A DNA stretch of 64,000 nucleotides from Marivita cryptomonadis (lineage in GTDB: Bacteria; Pseudomonadota; Alphaproteobacteria; Rhodobacterales; Rhodobacteraceae): positions 124,001 through 188,000 of the forward strand of contig NZ_JFKD01000004.1 in the NCBI RefSeq assembly GCF_002115725.1, in the 5' to 3' direction. The translations under genes and the position numbers were made by a program. Shown here one piece after another: positions 8,798 to 17,979 of this stretch (the stretch's first letter is position 1; each line of letters opens with the position of its first letter). A model generated the notes under the pieces. The model made no database searches. It was given only the letters and a program-made list of their open reading frames with translations, and had not been told where the DNA came from.

Positions 8798-10137
8798 CCA
8801 AGACGCCCGCTGTTCTGTTTGTCGATGACGAGGAGCCGCTGCGCATTGCGGCACAGCAGACGTTGGAGCTGGCTGATCTCGACTGTACGTGTTTCGACCG
8901 GGCAGCCTCTGCTTTGGCAGTGATTGGGCCGGAATTCCCCGGCATTCTCGTCACAGATATTCGGATGCCGGGCATGGACGGGACAGAACTTTTGCGGGCC
9001 ACCCTGCAAAAAGACCCGGAGTTCCCGGTGATCCTTGTCACCGGTCACGGCGATCTGGATCTGGCTGTCGGCATGATGCGGGAAGGGGCATATGATTTCA
9101 TCGAAAAGCCTTATGCGCCGGAACGTCTGGTCGATGCGGTGCGACGGGCCTTGGAGATGCGCCGCCTGACCATCGAGAACCGTGCTCTGCGGTCTGAAAT
9201 GGCGCCGTTGATCGGGACAAAAGACGGGTTGCGCGGGTTCAGCCCCGAGATGGAAACCGTTCGCAAACAGATCCGCGCGGTCGCCGCCAGCGATGCCGAT
9301 GTGCTGATCGTGGGCGACACCGGTACCGGCAAGGGTCTGGCGGCGCAGGCTGTGCACGCTGCCAGCAAACGCGCGGATCGGCCTTTCGTGGCCATCAACT
9401 GTGCCGCTTTGCCGTCGGACTTGATCGAAAGCGAATTGTTCGGTCACGAAGCCGGAGCTTTTGCAGCAGCGACACGTGCGCGGGCCGGCAAGTTCGAACA
9501 TGCCCGTCGCGGCACGGTGTTTCTGGACGAGATCGACAGCCTGCCGCTGGCCTTGCAGGCCAAACTGCTGCACGCCGTTGAAACCCGGTCGATCAGCCGT
9601 CTTGGATCACATGACCGGATCGACCTGGATGTCCGGTTCATTGCGGCGTCGAAATCCGATCTCGAGGCTGCGGCGGCCAAAGGCATGTTTCGCGGTGATC
9701 TGCTGTACCGTTTGAACGTCGTGACGATCCGCATGCCGTCGCTTGCAGCGCGGCGGCAGGACATTCCGATGTTGTTTCTGACCTTCGTCGCGCAGATGGC
9801 AGACCGTTACGACCAACCCGTGCCACAGGTTCCGGGTGCAGTGCTTGATGCGTTTGCGGCTCGGGACTGGCCCGGCAATGCCCGCGAGTTGCGCAATGCC
9901 GCCGAACGCTATGTGCTGGGCCTGCCGGATGCGGCGGATCAGGCAACACCGTCGTCAGGAACGCTTGTCGAACGGGTGGCCGAACACGAGCGCGCGTTGA
10001 TCGCGGCCAGTCTTGCGGCCAATGCGGGGCGGCTGAAGGACACCTACGAGGCGCTTGGGATTTCGCGGAAAGCGCTTTACGAAAAGATGCAGCGCTACGG
10101 TCTGGACCGCGACTCCTTTGTCGAACCAGACAACTGA
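8794..10137 (+). CDS. NtrC-family response regulator, DctD type, with altered GAFTGA loop
   Basis: The 447-residue protein has a receiver domain (1-120, phospho-acceptor D55 in 'TDIRMPGMDG'), an AAA+ domain (about 140-370; Walker A GDTGTGK at 174-180; Walker B 'GTVFLDEID') and a Fis-type helix-turn-helix (about 405-447). It is the partner of the DctB-like kinase. The loop that normally reads GAFTGA and touches sigma-54 reads GAFAAA here (residues 221-226). I also see no -24/-12 sigma-54 promoter before the TAXI operon. The regulator may therefore work without sigma-54, as described for Rhodobacter capsulatus NtrC. Start ATG overlaps the kinase stop. Confidence 0.93.
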   Translation: MTKTPAVLFVDDEEPLRIAAQQTLELADLDCTCFDRAASALAVIGPEFPGILVTDIRMPGMDGTELLRATLQKDPEFPVILVTGHGDLDLAVGMMREGAYDFIEKPYAPERLVDAVRRALEMRRLTIENRALRSEMAPLIGTKDGLRGFSPEMETVRKQIRAVAASDADVLIVGDTGTGKGLAAQAVHAASKRADRPFVAINCAALPSDLIESELFGHEAGAFAAATRARAGKFEHARRGTVFLDEIDSLPLALQAKLLHAVETRSISRLGSHDRIDLDVRFIAASKSDLEAAAAKGMFRGDLLYRLNVVTIRMPSLAARRQDIPMLFLTFVAQMADRYDQPVPQVPGAVLDAFAARDWPGNARELRNAAERYVLGLPDAADQATPSSGTLVERVAEHERALIAASLAANAGRLKDTYEALGISRKALYEKMQRYGLDRDSFVEPDN

Positions 10138-10362
10138 TACGCTGGGCTTTTCCCAAACAGCGGCCCGATGTGTCGTCCACGACCCAAAAATTCTGGCGTT
10201 TGTCCCCCCGCCGACCCATCGCCGGGAAAAACTGTGATTTGCCTAAAATGTTGGCGGTAACGGCGCTAGGCGATGCGCAGGGTCGCATGGTTCCTGAGCG
10301 GCGACCCGGCGAGGAGACACAGGCCGGGCTACACACTCTTTGTATGCGTTTGGGAGGAACCA

Positions 10363-11352
10363 ATGCAGAAAATCACAGCACTCACCTTTGCCGTCACCTG
10401 TGCCATCACAGGTCAGGCGTTTGCCGAAAGCCATGTCGACCGCACCGGTTGGCCGGACAGCTTTACCGTGGGCACCGCGTCGCAGGGCGGCACGTTCTTT
10501 GCCTATGGTTCGGGCTGGGCGAACCTTGTCGCGGAAGAGCTGGGCGTCTCCGGCGGCGGCGAAGTCACAGGCGGCCCGATGCAGAACATGGCGCTGGTGC
10601 ACACCGGTGATGTTCAGTTCGGCATGACCACAATGGGTCCGGCAGCGGAATCCCTCGCGGGGACCAACCCGATTGCACCCGGCCTTCAGATGACCAACGC
10701 CTGCGCGATGTTCCCGATGTACCAGACACCGTTCTCGGTCACCGCACTGTCGTCTTCGGGCATCACTTCGATCGCCGACATTCCGGCAGGTGCGCGTATC
10801 GGCTTTGGCCCGGCAGGATCGACATCCGACACATACTTCCCGCGGATGATGGAAACGCTGGGTGTCGACTTTGAGCGTCGTAATGGCGGCTGGTCCGACC
10901 TTGGCGGTCAGCTTCAGGATGGTTTGCTGGACGTGATCGCGTTCGCAGCAGGCGTTCCGGTCCCGGCCGTGTCACAGCTTGAGGTTCAGACCGATGTGAA
11001 CATCATCGAGTTCACCGAAGAAGAGCAGGCCAAGATCATCGAAGCCTTCCCGGTCTCCGCGTTCGAGATCTCGGCCGAGGCCTACACCACTCTGGAAGCA
11101 CCGGCACGGTCAGTTTCCATGTGGAACTTCGCCATTGCGAACTGCGATCTGCCGGCAAGCTTTGTGAATGCGGCTGTCGATGTCGTCATGTCCGACAACG
11201 AGCGGATGGTGAACATCCACCGTGCGGCAACGTCGACCCTGCCCGAGAACTGGGACAAAAACGCTGTTCTCAAGTGGCACCCCGGTGCGGCTCAGTGGTT
11301 CAAGGAAAACGCTGGCGCGGACATTCCTGATAGCATGATCCACGGCATGTAA
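10363..11352 (+). CDS. TAXI-family TRAP transporter solute-binding protein
   Basis: Periplasmic receptor of 329 residues that delivers its ligand to the fused TRAP permease encoded downstream. It has a clear signal peptide (MQKITALTFAVTCAITGQAFA) and the TAXI-family start 'FTVGTASQGGTFFAYG', followed by 'GDVQFGMTTMGPA'. A strong ribosome site (GGGAGGA, about 10 bases upstream) decides the ATG at 10363. The ligand cannot be read from the sequence; characterised TAXI proteins bind glutamate/glutamine or other small acids. Expression is probably governed by the DctBD-like pair just upstream. A stable hairpin follows the stop, before the permease gene. Confidence 0.94.
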   Translation: MQKITALTFAVTCAITGQAFAESHVDRTGWPDSFTVGTASQGGTFFAYGSGWANLVAEELGVSGGGEVTGGPMQNMALVHTGDVQFGMTTMGPAAESLAGTNPIAPGLQMTNACAMFPMYQTPFSVTALSSSGITSIADIPAGARIGFGPAGSTSDTYFPRMMETLGVDFERRNGGWSDLGGQLQDGLLDVIAFAAGVPVPAVSQLEVQTDVNIIEFTEEEQAKIIEAFPVSAFEISAEAYTTLEAPARSVSMWNFAIANCDLPASFVNAAVDVVMSDNERMVNIHRAATSTLPENWDKNAVLKWHPGAAQWFKENAGADIPDSMIHGM

Positions 11353-11360
11353 GCCGTTTC

Positions 11361-11389
11361 GGAGCGGCGCTGGCAACCTGCGCCGCTCC
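11361..11389 (+). terminator. Strong intercistronic hairpin after the TAXI receptor gene
   Basis: A perfect 10-bp stem, GGAGCGGCGC paired with GCGCCGCTCC around a 9-base loop, begins 9 bases after the stop codon and is followed by ACGTTTT. It may be a partial terminator or an mRNA-stabilising hairpin. Either would give more binding protein than permease, as is common in transporter operons. Confidence 0.6.
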
Positions 11390-11498
11390 ACGTTTTGGCA
11401 TCCCGCGCGCGTTGAAATGCGCCTGGTCGGGGGCCCCTTTTTCTCAAGACATAAAGCGCCGACGCGACAGCCAAGGCGGCTTTGCCAGGGAGGTGGCA

Positions 11499-13769
11499 AT
11501 GGTTCAGGAGTCCACACAGGCCGACAAGGCTGTGATCGCAGAAGGCGTCGACGAAGAGCCGGTCGAAGCCAACCGACGTCTGTTTACGGGTTGGCGCATG
11601 CAGGTCGTGGCAGGGGCCGCGGCGCTTTATGCACTGTTCCACATGGCGGCGCTCAATGGTGTTTCCATTTCGGCCTATACCGGGATCACCGTGCCGCTCT
11701 TGCCGCAATTCCCGATGGAGACATGGAATTTCCGCATCTTCCACATTGCAGGCGCCTTGGCGCTGGGCTTTGTGGTCTACAACGCGATGATGTTTTCCGA
11801 TGATGCCCACAAGGATGACCGAAGCAGCCTCTGGGGAAAGTTGGCCTATGTCCTCTTTATCCCGGCGCTGCTTGCGGTGGGAACAAGCCTTTGGTTCGCG
11901 CAGATCATCGCATCGGGCACCCTCCCAGAAATGGGCGGGCTGACCACATGGCCTGCCTTCGCGGGAACACCGATCTACGCGCAAGAGGTGTGGTATTTCG
12001 GGGTTCCTTTGCTGATCGCAACAGGCGGTGGCATTGTGCTGGGTTGGTTCGAAACCGCGCCGCGTGACGAGTTCCGGGTGTCTGACATCCTTCTGGGTGT
12101 CTGCGCGTTCGCTGTTGCGGCCTATCTGATCGCAATTTACGGCACCGCTGCCCGCAACGCCGTGGGCACACCGTTTGTGCCGATTGGCGTGGCCTTTGCG
12201 GCCACTGCCGGATCTGCGATGATCCTCGAACTGACACGGCGGGTGGCTGGTCTGGCGCTGGTGATCATCACGGGTGTTTTCCTGCTCTATACCTTCGTGG
12301 CACACCTGTTACCGGGTATTCTGGCCGTGCAAAGCGCCTATAGCTGGCAGCGCTTCTTTGGCCATGTCTATTCGGATGCGGGTATTCTTGGCCCAACGAC
12401 AGCAGTGTCCTCGACTTACATTATCCTGTTCATCATCTTCGCGGCTTTCCTTCAGGCCTCCAAGGTGGGCGACTACTTCGTGAACTTTGCTTTCGCAGCG
12501 GCCGGTCGGGCGCGTGGCGGTCCTGCCAAGGTGGCGATTTTCGCGTCAGGCCTGATGGGCATGATCAATGGCACATCTGCGGGTAACGTGGTGGCCACTG
12601 GATCACTGACCATCCCGCTTATGAAGAAAGTCGGCTATAAACCGACAACCGCAGGTGCGGTCGAAGCGGCGGCTTCGACGGGCGGTCAGATCATGCCTCC
12701 AATCATGGGGGCAGGGGCCTTTATCATGGCCGAGATCACCGGCATCCCTTATCAGGACATCGCCATCGCTGCGATCATCCCGGCGATCCTGTATTTCGTG
12801 TCGGTCTATTTCATGGTGGATTTCGAGGCGGCCAAGTTGGGGATGCGCGGCATGCGCGATGACGAGTTGCCGAAGCTCGCTAAAATGGTGCGGCAGGTCT
12901 ATCTGTTCATCCCGATCATCATCCTGATTGCCGCATTGTTCATGGGGTATTCAGTGATCCGTGCCGGAACTTTGGCGACGATGGCCGCCGCTGTGGTCAG
13001 CTGGTTGACCCCGTTTCCGATGACTTGGCGTGGCATTGTCAAAGCGTTCGAACTGGCGGGCATCATGTCGATCCAGATCATCGCGGTGTGTGCGTGCGCG
13101 GGTATCATTGTTGGAGTAATCAGCTTGACTGGCGTCGGTGCACGCTTCTCGGCTGTGCTTCTGGACCTCGCTGGCGTAAGTCAGCTTCTGGCGCTGTTCT
13201 TTGCCATGTGTATCGCAATCCTGTTGGGAATGGGGATGCCGACAACTGCGGCTTATGCGGTGGCGGCGTCCGTCGTTGCACCGGGCCTTGTGCAATTGGG
13301 TATCCCGACACTGACCGCGCATTTCTTTGTGTTCTACTTCGCGGTTTTGTCGGCCATCACACCTCCCGTGGCGTTGGCCAGCTATGCAGCGGCAGGCATT
13401 TCCGGGGCAAACCCGATGCAGACCTCGGTCGCGTCCTTCAAGATCGGTATCGCGGCATTCATCGTCCCGTTCATGTTCTTCTACAACAGCGCGCTGTTGA
13501 TGGAGGGCACGTGGTTCGAAGTGATCCGCGCGGGCATCACGGCCACCTTTGGTGTGTTCCTTTTGTCTGGCGGGGTGCAGGGCTGGTTCCTTGGCCAGCG
13601 CTCGGCATGGTTCATCCGTATTGGCTTGGTCACGGCGGCGCTTTTGATGATCGAGGGTGGTCTGATCACCGACCTTATCGGCATCGGGGTGACGGCAGGG
13701 GCTTGGATGATCCAGCGCTTCCTGCATCCTGATCCGAATGCCAGCATCCCGGTGCGGGGCGCGGATTGA
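11499..13769 (+). CDS. TRAP transporter permease, fused small (4TM) and large (12TM) subunits
   Basis: The 756-residue membrane protein joins the DctQ-like and DctM-like parts, the usual form in TAXI systems. The conserved core 'MGMINGTSAGNVVATGS' and 'STGGQIMPPIMGAGAFIMAEI' is visible near residues 350-415. 'MGMPTTAAYAVAA' and 'SAITPPVALASYAAAG' lie further on. The start at 11499 follows CAGGGAGGTGG and gives a soluble N-terminus of about 35 residues before the first membrane span. It works with the receptor encoded upstream. A good rho-independent terminator closes the operon. Confidence 0.95.
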   Translation: MVQESTQADKAVIAEGVDEEPVEANRRLFTGWRMQVVAGAAALYALFHMAALNGVSISAYTGITVPLLPQFPMETWNFRIFHIAGALALGFVVYNAMMFSDDAHKDDRSSLWGKLAYVLFIPALLAVGTSLWFAQIIASGTLPEMGGLTTWPAFAGTPIYAQEVWYFGVPLLIATGGGIVLGWFETAPRDEFRVSDILLGVCAFAVAAYLIAIYGTAARNAVGTPFVPIGVAFAATAGSAMILELTRRVAGLALVIITGVFLLYTFVAHLLPGILAVQSAYSWQRFFGHVYSDAGILGPTTAVSSTYIILFIIFAAFLQASKVGDYFVNFAFAAAGRARGGPAKVAIFASGLMGMINGTSAGNVVATGSLTIPLMKKVGYKPTTAGAVEAAASTGGQIMPPIMGAGAFIMAEITGIPYQDIAIAAIIPAILYFVSVYFMVDFEAAKLGMRGMRDDELPKLAKMVRQVYLFIPIIILIAALFMGYSVIRAGTLATMAAAVVSWLTPFPMTWRGIVKAFELAGIMSIQIIAVCACAGIIVGVISLTGVGARFSAVLLDLAGVSQLLALFFAMCIAILLGMGMPTTAAYAVAASVVAPGLVQLGIPTLTAHFFVFYFAVLSAITPPVALASYAAAGISGANPMQTSVASFKIGIAAFIVPFMFFYNSALLMEGTWFEVIRAGITATFGVFLLSGGVQGWFLGQRSAWFIRIGLVTAALLMIEGGLITDLIGIGVTAGAWMIQRFLHPDPNASIPVRGAD

Positions 13770-13776
13770 CATACAA

Positions 13777-13805
13777 AAGGGCCGCCCGATGGGGCGGCCC
13801 TTTTT
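13777..13805 (+). terminator. Rho-independent terminator of the TAXI-TRAP operon
   Basis: A perfect 11-bp stem, AAGGGCCGCCC against GGGCGGCCCTT with a 4-base loop, runs into a T-tract (TTTTT at 13801). It begins 8 bp after the permease stop. Because A residues precede the stem, it could also serve the convergent minus-strand gene. Confidence 0.93.
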
Positions 13806-13830
13806 CATTCGGGGACGTGGTTTGAAATTC

Positions 13831-14274
13831 TCAGAACACAACGCCCTTGCGCAGGATGAAACAGCCAAATGGGCGGTCTTCGCTGCATTGAACCACAGCA
13901 AAACATATTGCGGCATGACGGTAGAACTCCTGCCGTCCGATGCTGGACAAAACACCACCTTCCGGCAGGCGCGGTGTCAGCACATCCCACACGGCCTGAT
14001 GCACGTCGGATACCGTGTCGGGTGCGTTGTCGATCTCCATTCGAAGCGCGCAATAGCTGTGGAAACTGTCAAGCGGCATCACTTGTGTGATCAGGTCGAC
14101 CACTGTTGCGGCGTCGTGGCCCGGATAGTGGATCACGTCCTTGACCAGACAACCCGCTGCGGACGTGGCCGAGGGGTAATTGCGATCAACCACCGCGATT
14201 TCGTCGCCATGCCCCATCCGAGCCAGCGTATAAAGCAGGTCGGGTGTCAGGCGGGGGTCCAATCCGATCAACAT
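13831..14274 (-). CDS. RbsD/FucU-family sugar mutarotase
   Basis: Interconverts sugar anomers in the cytoplasm so that a downstream kinase or isomerase gets the right form. The 147-residue product starts 'MLIGLDPRLTPDLLYTL', followed by 'RMGHGDEIAVVDRNYP', where the catalytic His of the RbsD/FucU fold sits, and 'FYRHAAICFAVVQ' near the end. The start at 14274 is used instead of a longer in-frame version because the family begins here. It is the last gene of the minus-strand sugar ABC operon, separated from it by a terminator. In this locus the sugar may be 5-methylthioribose or 5-deoxyribose (inference). Confidence 0.9.
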   Translation of the reverse strand: MLIGLDPRLTPDLLYTLARMGHGDEIAVVDRNYPSATSAAGCLVKDVIHYPGHDAATVVDLITQVMPLDSFHSYCALRMEIDNAPDTVSDVHQAVWDVLTPRLPEGGVLSSIGRQEFYRHAAICFAVVQCSEDRPFGCFILRKGVVF

Positions 14275-14290
14275 GGCAGGTGCTCCGGTC

Positions 14291-14331
14291 GAAAAAAGCA
14301 AAGCCCGACCCCAAGCTGGCAGGGGTTGGGC
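14291..14331 (-). terminator. Terminator on the minus strand after the sugar-binding protein gene
   Basis: Read on the minus strand, GCCCAACCCC pairs with GGGGTCGGGC (one mismatch, 9-base loop), followed by TTTGCTTTTTTC. It lies 10 bp after the binding-protein stop and before the mutarotase gene, so it probably reduces read-through into the latter. Confidence 0.78.
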
Positions 14332-14340
14332 CTCGTTGTC

Positions 14341-15381
14341 TTAGCGTGGCGGCAGCGGCATCCAATCGGCCATCGCCACATCCGCATGCTGGAATTGCGG
14401 CATCTTGGAGCCGAGGTCTTCCATGTTGCGAATGTCGTTGTCGGTCAGGAATGACTGCGTGATCAATGTCGGCGGCACGATCACGGACGCCCCTGGATTT
14501 TCACCTGTCAGCATAAGCGCCAATGCGCGCACAGAGACTTCACCCACCACAGCCGGGTTGGTGGCCACGGTCGCTTTCCAACCACTGCCAGCTTCGCGCA
14601 TGAGTGCGATGTCTGCGGTCGAGATATCGGCGGAATAGATGCTCAGATCGCCCCCGATGCCCAGCTCGTCTGCGGCGATCTTCACGCCTTTGGCGAATTC
14701 GTTATAGGGCGCGAAGAAGACCGAGATGTTCGGGTTGGCTTGCAAAGCTGCACGCGCCTGGTTGGCGTTCGCGTTTGCGATCGGGTTATCAAGCGTGCCG
14801 ATACGCGCGGCCTCGGTGATACCGGAATTGGCGGCTTTCACCTCTTCCCAAGCGACATGGCGGCGATCCAGTGGGGCGATACCCGGAACGTAGACATACC
14901 CAGCGGCAAAGCTGTCACCGTTGTCGGCAATCGCCTGTTCCAGTGCCAATTTGCCCAGCAGGTAGTCGGACTGTTCGATCTGCGGAATGGCGTCGTTTTC
15001 GACATTCACGTCGAACGCGACAACTTTGATCCCGGCATCCACAGCACGCTGTGCCGCTTCACGCATGGATTCCGTCAGACCGTGCTGGATGATGATCCCG
15101 TCCACGCCCAAGGCGATGGCCTGATCCACCATGTCGGCCTGAAGGGCTGCGTCCTGACGGCTGTCGAGCACCCGCAGATTGACCCCAAGTGCTGCGGCTT
15201 GGGATTCAACTCCCGACAGGTAGGCTTGGAAAAAGTCACCCGTCGACAGGTATCGCACCAGCGCGATGGTCACGTCGCCGGGGTTGTCCAGTGGGGCGGG
15301 GGCGCTTTGCGCCGTGGCGGCACCCGCACCAAGCGCGAGGCTGGCCGCGCTCGCAAGGGCCATGAAGTGACGTCTCAGCAT
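14341..15381 (-). CDS. Sugar ABC transporter substrate-binding protein (RbsB-like)
   Basis: Periplasmic receptor of 346 residues. A signal peptide (basic start MLRRHFMALASAAS, then an Ala-rich stretch ending ATAQS) precedes a type I sugar-binding fold with 'VDGIIIQHG' and 'VVAFDVNVEND'. The start at 15381 is supported by AGGGAGG upstream. It is first-expressed partner of the permease and ATPase encoded upstream on the same strand. Because the locus is divergent from mtnK-mtnA, the expected ligand is methylthioribose or 5-deoxyribose rather than ribose; this is a context inference. Confidence 0.94.
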   Translation of the reverse strand: MLRRHFMALASAASLALGAGAATAQSAPAPLDNPGDVTIALVRYLSTGDFFQAYLSGVESQAAALGVNLRVLDSRQDAALQADMVDQAIALGVDGIIIQHGLTESMREAAQRAVDAGIKVVAFDVNVENDAIPQIEQSDYLLGKLALEQAIADNGDSFAAGYVYVPGIAPLDRRHVAWEEVKAANSGITEAARIGTLDNPIANANANQARAALQANPNISVFFAPYNEFAKGVKIAADELGIGGDLSIYSADISTADIALMREAGSGWKATVATNPAVVGEVSVRALALMLTGENPGASVIVPPTLITQSFLTDNDIRNMEDLGSKMPQFQHADVAMADWMPLPPR

Positions 15382-15407
15382 GATGATATCCTCCCTATCG
15401 CTGATTG

Positions 15408-16418
15408 TCAGTGTCCTGTGCCGCTGCGACGCGACGACAGGTAGAACGTAAACACAAGGGCCGCGACCAGAACCGCGCCCTTGACGAAATCTTGCGTGTA
15501 GTAAGGCGCATTCATCATGGTCATCCCTTGCAGCAGGATGCCGACGAACAGTGCGCCGATGGCTGTCCCAAATGCGTTCGGGCGGGCGGCGCCCAGCACC
15601 GCAAAGCCGATCAGTGCTGCTGCGACCGAGTCCAGCAACAGGTTGTTGCCACTCGCGATGTCGCCGCGTCCCAGACGGGCCGCCAGCAGAATACCCCCGA
15701 TGGACGCGGTCACGCCCGAGATCATGTAGGCGGCTATCTTGTAGCGGTTGACCGGAGTACCCACGAGCGCGGCTGCGCGTTCGTTCGACCCGATGGCATA
15801 CATCAGCCGTCCATGTCGGGTGAAGCCAAGGAACAGCCAGATCAGCACCGCGATGCCGATGAAGATCACCACGGGCATGGGCAACAGACGTTCGATCACC
15901 ACATCGAACCGATGGCGGCCCAGCCAAAGGAAGGCGGCCGAGAACGTGCCTTCGGCCACGGTGCCATCGGTCAGCGTCATGCCCGTTGCAATGGAATTGC
16001 CCTGCGTCGGGATGCGCTGCAGGCCGATCAGCAGGAACATCATCCCCAAAGTGGCCAGCAGGTCCGGCACGCGGAATTTCACGATCAACAGCCCGTTGAT
16101 CAGCCCCACCAGCGCACCCATGCCCAGACACAGGAACACTGCCACGACAGTCGGGTGTTCAAGGATCACCATCGAATAGGCCGACAGCATCAATGCCGAT
16201 GTCGCCACCGCGCCAATGGACAGATCGAAGCCGCCCACCACAAGCGTACAGGTCACGCCCAAGGCCAGAATACCGGTGATCGCCACGGATTGCAGGACAA
16301 ACGCCGCCGATAGCGGGCCGAAGAACCCGGGGGCCGCGATGCTGAAATAGACGATCAGCCCGAAAAGCAGGATCAAAAAGCCATAGCGAATGGCAAAGTC
16401 GAGAAGTCGGTCGTTCAT
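15408..16418 (-). CDS. Sugar ABC transporter permease (RbsC-like)
   Basis: Inner-membrane channel subunit of 336 residues with 8-10 hydrophobic spans. Family motifs: 'GVTCTLVVGGFDLSIGA' (about residues 54-70), 'GSNERAAALVGTPVNRYK' (coupling region) and 'LGAARPNAFGTAIGALFVG'. Its ATG overlaps the stop of the ATPase gene by four bases, and the binding-protein gene follows after 26 bp. The order ATPase-permease-receptor is a normal CUT2-type sugar importer. Confidence 0.95.
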   Translation of the reverse strand: MNDRLLDFAIRYGFLILLFGLIVYFSIAAPGFFGPLSAAFVLQSVAITGILALGVTCTLVVGGFDLSIGAVATSALMLSAYSMVILEHPTVVAVFLCLGMGALVGLINGLLIVKFRVPDLLATLGMMFLLIGLQRIPTQGNSIATGMTLTDGTVAEGTFSAAFLWLGRHRFDVVIERLLPMPVVIFIGIAVLIWLFLGFTRHGRLMYAIGSNERAAALVGTPVNRYKIAAYMISGVTASIGGILLAARLGRGDIASGNNLLLDSVAAALIGFAVLGAARPNAFGTAIGALFVGILLQGMTMMNAPYYTQDFVKGAVLVAALVFTFYLSSRRSGTGH

Positions 16419-17932
16419 GGATGTGTGCCTGTTGCGGTCGATTGGGCCCCCGAGATATCCGCGACGAGTGCTCCGAGGTCGACATTCTGGTTCTTGTGTT
16501 CGCCAACGATGGCGCCTTCGTTCATCACGACAATCCGGTCCGCGATCTCGAGCGCTTCGTCGATCTCGGCCAGAAAGACGAGGGTTGCCCTGCCTTTGGC
16601 CGTGGCGCGAATGTGCCGCCCGATGTCGCGCCGCGCGCCGATGTCGACGCCTTGGAACGGCTCATCGAGAAGAAGCACCTTTGCCGGTTCCAGCAGCCAA
16701 CGGGCGATCATCACTTTCTGCTGGTTGCCGCCCGACAGAGTGCCGATCCCGTCAGTGACTGATTGGCAAACGATGCCGAGCTGGCTGACCATCTCTTGTG
16801 CACGGGTTTTCTGGCGGCTTGCCTTGAGGAACGATCCGACGCTCAGACCTTTAAGAAAGGGCAGGGTCATGTTGTCAGCGATGTCGAAGGCCGGGATTAC
16901 CGCATTTGTACCCCTGTCCTTGGGCGACATGAACACGCCCTGTGCTACCGCATCTTCGACCGAGCTTGGCGTGTATACTGTGCCGTTGATGCGGACGCCG
17001 CCGCTGGCAGGGTGGGCCATGCCGTAAAGGATCTCCGCCAATCGGCTTTTGCCGCTGCCCAATAGACCGACAAGCGCCACCACCTCGCCATCGCGTGCCT
17101 GCAGGTTGATCGGCGCGGCCCCTTGCGTAAGCCGCAGATCCGCAAGTTCCAGTACCGGCACCGAGCCGCTTTGCACGGTCACATCCACCTCGGTCATGCG
17201 GTGCCCCAGCATAGCCGTCACGGCGGCTTCGTAGTCCAAAGGTTCTGTGTCGAACGTGCCCGAAATCGCGCCGTCGCGCATAACGATGATCCGATCCGCG
17301 ATGCGGCGAATGTCGGACATGCGGTGCGAAATATAAAGGATCGCCACGCCTTGTTCGCGCAGCCGGTCGATGAGCGCGAACAACCGGTCCGCCTCGGTGG
17401 CAGAGAGCGACGATGTCGGCTCATCTAGGATCAGCACCTTGGGCGCGCGGGCCATGGCGCGGGCGATGGCGATCATCTGGCGATCCGCCACCGACAGGTC
17501 CGACACGCGCGCGCGTAGGTTCACCTCGATGCCCATTTCGGCGGCGACCTTGGCGGCCTCGGCGCGCAGATGCCGTTCGCGTACAAAAAGCCCGTGGCTG
17601 CGTTCGACCAAACGGTCCAGCATCAGGTTGTTGGCCACGTCCAGATCGGGAATCACGCCGTCGTCGATAGATTGGTGAACAGTGACCACACCCTGCCGGA
17701 TCGCGTCGGCTGCATCGGCAGGGTCGAAGGGCTGACCAGCAAGGGTCATGCTGCCACCATCGGCGCGGTGATGGCCGCAGATCACCTTGACCAGCGTGGA
17801 TTTGCCCGCACCGTTGGCCCCCATGAGCACGGTCACGGACCCCGGTTCCATGGTCACGTCAATCCCGCGCAATACATAGTTTTTTCCGAACGATTTTTGC
17901 AAACCGTTCACTTTGAGCGCATCAACAGCCAC
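16415..17932 (-). CDS. Sugar ABC transporter ATP-binding protein (RbsA-like, two ATPase domains)
   Basis: The 505-residue protein carries two nucleotide-binding domains, as expected of CUT2 importers. Domain 1 has Walker A 'GANGAGKST' near residue 40, and Walker B 'VLILDEPTSSL'. Domain 2 has the degenerate Walker A 'GLLGSGKS', signature 'LSGGNQQKV' and 'VLLLDEPFQGVD'. It energises uptake by the permease encoded next. It is the first gene of the minus-strand operon; its promoter lies in the 127-bp divergent region shared with mtnK, which contains a perfect palindrome. Confidence 0.95.
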   Translation of the reverse strand: MAVDALKVNGLQKSFGKNYVLRGIDVTMEPGSVTVLMGANGAGKSTLVKVICGHHRADGGSMTLAGQPFDPADAADAIRQGVVTVHQSIDDGVIPDLDVANNLMLDRLVERSHGLFVRERHLRAEAAKVAAEMGIEVNLRARVSDLSVADRQMIAIARAMARAPKVLILDEPTSSLSATEADRLFALIDRLREQGVAILYISHRMSDIRRIADRIIVMRDGAISGTFDTEPLDYEAAVTAMLGHRMTEVDVTVQSGSVPVLELADLRLTQGAAPINLQARDGEVVALVGLLGSGKSRLAEILYGMAHPASGGVRINGTVYTPSSVEDAVAQGVFMSPKDRGTNAVIPAFDIADNMTLPFLKGLSVGSFLKASRQKTRAQEMVSQLGIVCQSVTDGIGTLSGGNQQKVMIARWLLEPAKVLLLDEPFQGVDIGARRDIGRHIRATAKGRATLVFLAEIDEALEIADRIVVMNEGAIVGEHKNQNVDLGALVADISGAQSTATGTHP

Positions 17933-17979
17933 TCGGTTCCTCCCCTGATGTTGCGACGGTAGGCGGGGGGGGATACATT

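Noticed and set aside
10138..10362. Possible sigma-54 promoter between the DctD-like gene and the TAXI operon
   Set aside because: No TGGCAC-N5-TTGC-like pair with correct spacing was found on reading the region.
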